From Monosiga brevicollis MX1 (lineage: Eukaryota; Opisthokonta; Choanoflagellata; Craspedida; Salpingoecidae), in assembly GCF_000002865.3 (NCBI RefSeq), contig NW_001865040.1, forward strand, positions 1,186,174 to 1,250,173: a stretch of 64,000 nt of DNA. The letters are read 5' to 3'. The notes under the pieces were generated by a model that saw nothing but the letters and a program-made list of their open reading frames with translations, did not search any database and was not told where the DNA came from. The position numbers were made by a program, and so were the translations under genes. How positions within the stretch are numbered: position 1 is the first letter of the stretch; every line of letters begins with the position of its first letter. Shown one piece after another: positions 58,508-64,000 of the stretch.

Positions 58508-60983
58508 CTACGCCTTCTGCTCCTCCACAAAAGCTTGCAGGGTGCGCAGAATGGCCTTGCTCTCCGCCACTACGCCGTCCACGCCACCCTCCAAGGTTTC
58601 AAGCTGCTCGTGAATCTCATTGGCAAAGGGAGTGAACATCTGGATCAGCCGGCGCACCGAGTTGGCAAAGGCTTTGCGCTCCTGGGCCTGTGCCACCTGA
58701 AGCTGCTGCTGCTTGGCCTCAAGATCGGCCTTACGCGCCAGCATATCCTGTAGGTCGCCGGCCAGCTGCATACGGCGTTTCTGGTTCTCGCTTTGCATGA
58801 TGGTCACGTGACTTTGCTGCTTCTTGTACTCGCGGCTGATGACCTCTTGCAGCTCGCCACACTGCTGTTCCAGTGCTTCCAGCTGCGTTTGCATCACGCT
58901 TAAGTCATCGCGCTTGGTGACAACAGCCTCCTCCAGCTGTTGGCAGCGGTCCTTGAGCTCCAGCTTGTGCAAATCACTGTCCTTGGTCTGACTTGTCAGC
59001 TTGTGCAACTGACCCTGCAACACAGGCAACACTTGTCGTTGCAACAGACCTACGACATGAAGACGGTGAATTAAGCGCCACAGGATGTGAGATCTCGCCG
59101 GGTTGTTGCCTAGCACCAAAGGTGAACAAGGCATGCACATCATCAATCCAACAGGTGGGAAACTGACGGTTGAGCTGTTCATGGGGTTGGTCCACGCTGC
59201 CGTTCACGGAGACGACCGCCTCCATGCCAAACTGTTGCAGCAAAACATTGGCTTCTGCTGTTTGCTCCTGCAAGCCATCGACGGTCTTGGAGATGTCAAT
59301 CTCGACTTTGCACAGGTCTTGCTCGAGCTGATCCTTGCGCTGCTCTGCCAAATCCAGGTCACGCTCCAGCTGACGCTGTTTGGCGTTGATGCGCTCCACG
59401 TCTGCAGTCGTCATCTCTTGCTGATCTCGCATCACCTGAAGTATATTTAGCACAAACGTGATGAGAATGAAACAACAGAGCCAAAAAAAAAAAAAAAAAA
59501 AAAAAAAAAGAGTAACAACAAACAAAAAACGCCAGACCAACACCAGCCTGATTGGCTCGATGCCGTTGGGCTGAGCCCGGCACGAAACTCATGGGGCCAA
59601 GCAAGCTGAGCCTTTCCCAACCTTGAGCTTGGCAATCTCGGCGTTCAGCGCCTCGAGCTCTTGCTCCTTTTCCGTGATGGCCTGCATGGTCTGAGCAGTC
59701 TTGAGCTGATAGCGCTCTTGGTGCTGCTTGAGCGTCTTGATGAGCTCCAAGAAGCGCGTACGGTCCTCCTGCAATGCCGAGCGCTTTGTCTCAATGGCCG
59801 ACAGGGCCGGGCACTCTGCCTCGAGCTTCTGTAGCTCCTCAATGCAACCCTGGTGTTTCTCCTCCAGGTGTGCGTGGGTATTGACGAGCTCCTCCATGCG
59901 ACCCGCAAACAGCAGTTCACACGAGGGCTTGTCGATGTGTCCGGACATGAAATCGGCATATGACTACACGGATGAGCCGCCGGGGCAGCCGGCCAGAGAT
60001 TTGAAGTCACCAACATGAGGACTGGTATGCGTACTATTACCATACCCTTGATTGAGCTGCAAGAAACACCACGCGCAACGCACCTGGATGCCGTGATCGA
60101 AGATGTCGGCTGAGAAGAAGAGATCTGAGTCCTGGGGGTCGAAGATGTTCTCGCTAATGCGGGTTAGCGTGATGATTTCGTCCTCCATATCAAGAAACTG
60201 CACAAGCATGGCGCAACGAACAGACGAAAATGGAATCAAAATGATGCTCGATGGCAACAAAACACACGAGTGCATGCCGACTGAACGCGGGGGGAAGCCG
60301 GCACGCTGTACGTTGACAGGTCGAGGTTCAGCCCCAACGCTCTGGCAAGATTGACATACCCGAGTAGCATCGACGAGCCACGTCAGCGCGCCCAGCAGCT
60401 TGGGCCAGTTGTGCGAGGAGCCCGACGCAAAGATGGTTGACTTTTTGATCGGGAAGGGGTAACCCAAATACTTCATTATCTCGGGGATCTCGTCTTCAGG
60501 CTTGTACTTGTCCCAGGGAAACATGGGGTCAAGCAGGCCATAGATGTGCTGAAACATTTTCACAAAGATCTTGTTGGAGGGAGCGGCCAGCATCTTGGCC
60601 GAGATCATGTCAGGATAGCCGGTCTCGCTGAGAAACACCACCAGGTCTCGGATGGCCTTCTTCAGGTATTGCTTGTCGGACCATTCTCGAGGGTCGCTGG
60701 TGCCTGTGGCGGAACCGTGGATGCTGGAGCGACGACCGCCGATGCTGCGACGACTGCTCATGGACGACGCGAGAGATCCGCGGCTAATAGACTGGCGCGA
60801 CGCATCCCACGCCGCTGACGAGGTTGGACGCGAGCTCAATCCCATGGACCGACGACTCACTCCCATGGATTGTCGGCTCACACCAACGCTCTGACGGTCC
60901 TTCTTAACCACTCGCCGAGCATCGCCAAACGACTGACGGCCGTGCAAGTTCTCCAAACCTCCGAGTGAGGCGCGAGACGTCAT
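58508..60983 (-). CDS. NDC80: Kinetochore protein NDC80/HEC1
   Basis: Outer-kinetochore subunit that binds microtubules through an N-terminal tail and a calponin-homology head. ATG at 60983. The Ser/Arg-rich tail ('SVGVSRQSMGVSRRSMGLSS') is basic, with repeated R-x-S sites, as expected for Aurora targets. The CH head has 'LVVFLSETGYPDMISAKML', 'PSNKIFVKMFQHIYGLLDP', 'EIPEIMKYLGYPFPIKKS' and 'SSHNWPKLLGALTWLVD', collinear with human 'LCEFLTENGYAHNVSMKSL' and 'PHTWPHIVAALVWLID'. The coiled coil follows from the 'SYADFMSG' exon (human 'CFMSG'), with 'DVERINAKQRQLERDLD' (human 'DIERINHERNELQ'). The last exon ends 'ESKAILRTLQAFVEEQKA', TAG at 58510-58508. Introns at about 60.1-60.36, 59.5, 59.05 kb. 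Confidence 0.93.
59481..59509. repeat. Poly-A tract in NDC80 intron
   Basis: About 29 A on the + strand (poly-T in the transcript), close to the 3' splice site of a coiled-coil exon. Confidence 0.85.
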
Positions 60984-61122
60984 GGTGACGGTGGCAGCCA
61001 GCGCACAACAGCCGCCCAACTCGTCACGATCGCTCCAAAACTCAAGCTTGGTGCAGCTGTGCGACAACGAAATAAAAAAAATGCTGGGCTGACGACACCT
61101 TTCGCCCTTTGCGAATAAGAAT

Positions 61123-61140
61123 TTCAAATTTTGGCGCCAA
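61123..61140 (+). promoter_or_regulatory. CHR-E2F composite, copy 1 (NDC80/kinesin-12)
   Basis: TTCAAA, TTTT, then GGCGCCAA. TTGGCGCCAA is a palindromic E2F-type core, and TTCAAA is CHR read on the other strand. Read on the - strand, toward NDC80, GGCGCC precedes TTTGAA, the order of animal CDE/CHR tandem elements. It is 140 bp from the NDC80 ATG. Confidence 0.6.
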
Positions 61141-61186
61141 TGAAATTCGTGACACCATTCAGGGGGTCAACCTATAGCTAAATTTT

Positions 61187-61204
61187 TTCGCGGCAATTTT
61201 CAAA
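61187..61204 (-). promoter_or_regulatory. CHR-E2F composite, copy 2 (NDC80/kinesin-12)
   Basis: On the - strand: TTTGAA, AATT, then GCCGCGAA. Same 6+4+8 layout as copy 1 and the NuSAP-side copy, opposite orientation to copy 1, 46 bp away. Confidence 0.55.
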
Positions 61205-61599
61205 CGACAATCATCCATCGTCTCAAGTGTGGTCTCTCTATCTCTCTCTCTCTCTCTTCCTCTCTCTTCCTCATTTTCTTTTCATCTTTCTTTTCTATAC
61301 TGTTCTCTCTCTTTTTCTCTCTCGTGACAAAATTTTCAGGAGACGGTTTTTTTTGGGGGGTGGGGAGTGTGCGTGTGTGTTTTTAGGGGGGATCGGGTGC
61401 CTGAAGACTTGGTTCCGGCTCCTGTCTGCCTTCCCTGCAACAGCAGTGGCTATCGCTGACAACGAGGGGTAGGCACCAGTGCTTCCATCCCCTGTAGCGC
61501 AGTCACATCTCTCCCACAGACTGACCTGACGCCTGTTGGTTCAATGTCCACGGCCTCGATGTTTAGAGTGTCAGGCGAAAGCACATTGTGATATACATC

Positions 61600-64000
61600 A
61601 TGGCCCCGCGACGCTCGACGGGAGGCGAACGGTGAGCCTTCGCGGTTGAGCTTCTTCCTGTCGCAAACCCGCCTAGTCATTGGCTGGCACGCTGACAAGC
61701 GCGGCTAGTCAGGCAGAAATCAGTCTTTCTCACGCATTCGCCGCCTCTGCTTGCGACCACCTCGGCTAGGGAGAACATCCTGGTCGCCGCTCGTGTTCGC
61801 CCAAACATCCATTCAGGCGTCAACGATGACGATGAACAGGAGTGTGTCACAGTCAATGGCAACCGCATCATTGTCAATGACCGCAACTTTGACTATGACC
61901 AAGTTTTAGACAACTCTAGCAGCCAGGTACGTGGACCTCAGTCCCAACGACTTGAATCGCCTTCCTGTATGCGCTCACCTTGGTATATGCCATGCTCTCT
62001 ACCTGAGTTCAGGCTGATGTTTTTGAGCGAATCGGGAAGCATGTCGTGATGGGCTGTCTCGATGGCTTCAACGGCACCATCTTTGCCTAGTATGAATCGC
62101 TCCCACCCCTGGCGCCTCAGCCACGACCCCCATGAAGCCATGCCAATTCACAAATTGTGCTTGCTCGGCCCCCACCTACAGTGGCCAAACGGGTAGCGGC
62201 AAGACTTTTACCATGCTGGGTAAGGCAAGAGTGGTACTGTACGCCATCTGCATCTCTTCTCTCCGGCAACCCTGAGTGGCTCACGCGCATCAAATTCACA
62301 AACTAGGTGCGCAAAGCACTCTCGGCAGCCTTGTGGAGAACATGCAGGGCGTCATTCCCCGGGCGTGTGACTACATTTTTGATCACTTGGTACGTGGAAA
62401 GAGCGTGAAAGAACCTCACGAGGGGTTTTCCCATTCAATCACAAATGCCACTTGCTTTGCTCTCACGCTTGGGCATACCCCCGCCGCGCTTCAGAATGAA
62501 AGCGGATCAAGCTTCAAGATCAAATGCTCCATGGCCGAAATTTACAACGAGGCCGTCTATGATCTACTCGATCCAGCGGCCAAGGCTAAACCTGTGCGCG
62601 AGGACAACGCCCGAGACATCGTGTTTGTTGAAGGACAAGAAGAGAAAATCATCGGCTCACCTCAAGAGGCCTTGGCCGTAAGTTGGTCAACGATAGTTCC
62701 AGAAGGCGCCCGTGTCAACATGCTGCTGGCGCCATTGAATGCACCCTCTGTGCTGGCACTCACTGCGCGAGAGTGCGCTCTGACGCTTCAATCCAAGTTG
62801 GTCGCCTTGTTTCCCTGACGTCCCGGTCTGCCCTCCTCGATGCTGTTATCCATAGGTTCTGGAGGAAGGCAATCGCAACCGCCGCGTGGCTGAGACATCC
62901 ATGAATCGTGAAAGCAGTCGCTCTCACGCTATTTTCACCCTGAACATCGAAGTTGTGGTAAGTTGTTAATTCTGCTCGGCCCAAGAACACGTTGGTGGAA
63001 CACTCACGCATACATACTCACATACCTGACCCACCTTGTGATTGCTTATCAACAGCAAGAGCACGAGGGTGGCATCAAGACAGTGCGAAAGTCCCGGCTA
63101 AATCTTGTTGACTTGGCCGGCTCGGAGCGCCAACGTGACACCCAAGCTGCAGGCGAGCGTCTCAAGGAAGCCAGTCAGATCAACAAGTCACTCTCAACTT
63201 TGGGCAATGTCATCAACAGCTTGACTCGCACATCAAGCAGTGGGCGCCATGTTCCTTATCGTGATTCAAAGCTTACCTTCTTGTTGCGCGATTCGCTGGG
63301 TGGCAATACCCGAACAGCCCTCATCGCCACAATCAACCCCTCCAGCAAGTGAGTATGCACATCCAAATTCACGCCCTTGGGGCGTGCTGATGACCTGCCT
63401 GCCATGCCCTTCAAAGCATGTGCTATGCACCAGTTTATCAGGCACATGTCAACTCATCAACCTGATCTGTCCTCCCCGATGGCCAGATCATTTGGCGAGA
63501 CCCTGTCCACACTTCAGTTCGCGCAACGCGCCAAGCTCATTCAAAATCGCACCAAGAAGAATGAGGGCTTCACTGGCAGCGTAGCCGAGCTGCAAGCTGA
63601 GATTAAGCGGCTCAAAACTGCCCTCGAAAAATTTGAACGTACGGTCATTACTACAAGCCGCTTTAACCCCCCATCACCTCCAAGACCTGTCTTTTGATAC
63701 CTTTCCCTCCCGCTTTTCATGCACACACAAAGTCATCTTTGATATCCATCATACTTGGAACCGAAGCCATGACTCACAGTGCTTGACGTGTTTTTTTTTT
63801 TCGGCTCCTCGCCACCTTGTGCTGGCCCGCGATCGCTAGAAGGTGATGGGATTGCTGTGATGTTGCCAGCGGGCGCCAACGAGCCTCTTGCTGTTGTGGC
63901 CGCCAATGCACTGGAAAACCATCAAGAAGCTGAGCGTGAGAAGGTGACTCTCACACGCCGCCTCGAGTCAGAGGCCAAGCAGCGAGAAGTGTTGGAGAAG
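61600..64000 (+). CDS. KIF15: Kinesin-12 family motor (KIF15-like), 3' truncated by window
   Basis: Plus-end spindle motor by family. Exon 1 (61600-61631) '[11 protein letters not shown]' splices to exon 2 (61770-61926), giving '[20 protein letters not shown]'. The P-loop is assembled across an intron: 'NGTIFAY' + '[13 protein letters not shown]' (TA|T codon split at about 62090/62182). Next: '[17 protein letters not shown]'; switch I '[13 protein letters not shown]'; switch II '[15 protein letters not shown]'; then '[18 protein letters not shown]' and '[19 protein letters not shown]'. The neck region '[17 protein letters not shown]', '[20 protein letters not shown]' is closest to KIF15 '[17 protein letters not shown]' and 'VSQLQAEVKRLKEQL', which separates it from kinesin-5. 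The final exon ('[20 protein letters not shown]') continues beyond the window. Confidence 0.85.

Larger units (their letters stand above)
60984..61599. promoter_or_regulatory. Bidirectional promoter region of NDC80 and kinesin-12
   Basis: 616 bp between divergent start codons. Two copies of the CHR/E2F composite lie on opposite strands (61123-61140 and 61187-61204). A CT/TTTC-rich stretch (61230-61325) lies toward the kinesin side. Confidence 0.6.

Overview
The window looks like nuclear DNA from a choanoflagellate, most likely Monosiga brevicollis or a close relative. Four things suggest this: GC-rich, gene-dense sequence; many short GT-AG introns (about 75-200 bp); abundant dinucleotide microsatellites; and a gene set mixing animal-type genes (Homer, Slingshot, NuSAP, a Notch-like receptor) with flagellar and general eukaryotic genes. 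The species call is inference. The window holds about 24 genes. No bacterial operons, CRISPR arrays, rRNA, confident tRNA genes or transposons were seen.

Layout. 1-6.3 kb: tail of an unknown gene, then a TPR protein whose C-terminus matches TFIIIC subunit GTF3C3. 6.6-10.1 kb: a PH-ArfGAP protein (-) and a RING-H2 protein (+). 10.6-13.7 kb: an unknown minus-strand 3' end, a NuSAP-like spindle protein (-) and a small Cys-containing orphan (+). 14.5-18.6 kb: ribosomal protein eS1/RPS3A (+) and a short Slingshot cofilin phosphatase (-). 19.3-24.2 kb: a large protein with a nucleoside-diphosphate-kinase fold and an RFX-type X-box upstream. 24.9-30.9 kb: a small mitochondrial protein resembling ATP synthase F6, a Rickettsia/Thermus-type isocitrate dehydrogenase, and an intronless M20 amidohydrolase. 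31.7-44.3 kb: a Notch-like receptor (signal peptide-EGF-LNR-LNR-TM-ankyrin in one intronless ORF), Homer, a secreted TNFR-like/C1q-like protein, and an EF-hand coiled-coil protein. 45.4-54.6 kb: a UFD1-zinc finger-UBA protein, a secreted BNR/sialidase-like enzyme, and the outer dynein arm docking protein ODAD4/TTC25. 55.2-64 kb: NDUFA8, a mitochondrial orphan, and NDC80 and a kinesin-12 (KIF15-like) gene arranged head to head. The kinesin runs off the end.

The most interesting signal is regulatory. The NDC80/KIF15 intergenic region and the NuSAP upstream region share an 18-bp composite, TTYRAA-4 nt-SSCGCSAA, present three times with identical spacing. It joins an animal CHR element (bound by LIN54 of DREAM/MMB) to an E2F site, and all three flanking genes are mitotic. 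This suggests a CHR/E2F mitotic regulon older than animals. A perfect RFX half-site palindrome upstream of the NDK-fold gene hints at ciliary regulation. On the protein side, the Notch-like receptor and the TNFR-repeat/triple-C1q protein are the most unusual architectures.

Most exon boundaries were read by eye from GT/AG sites and reading-frame continuity. Where not stated, splice sites should be treated as provisional.
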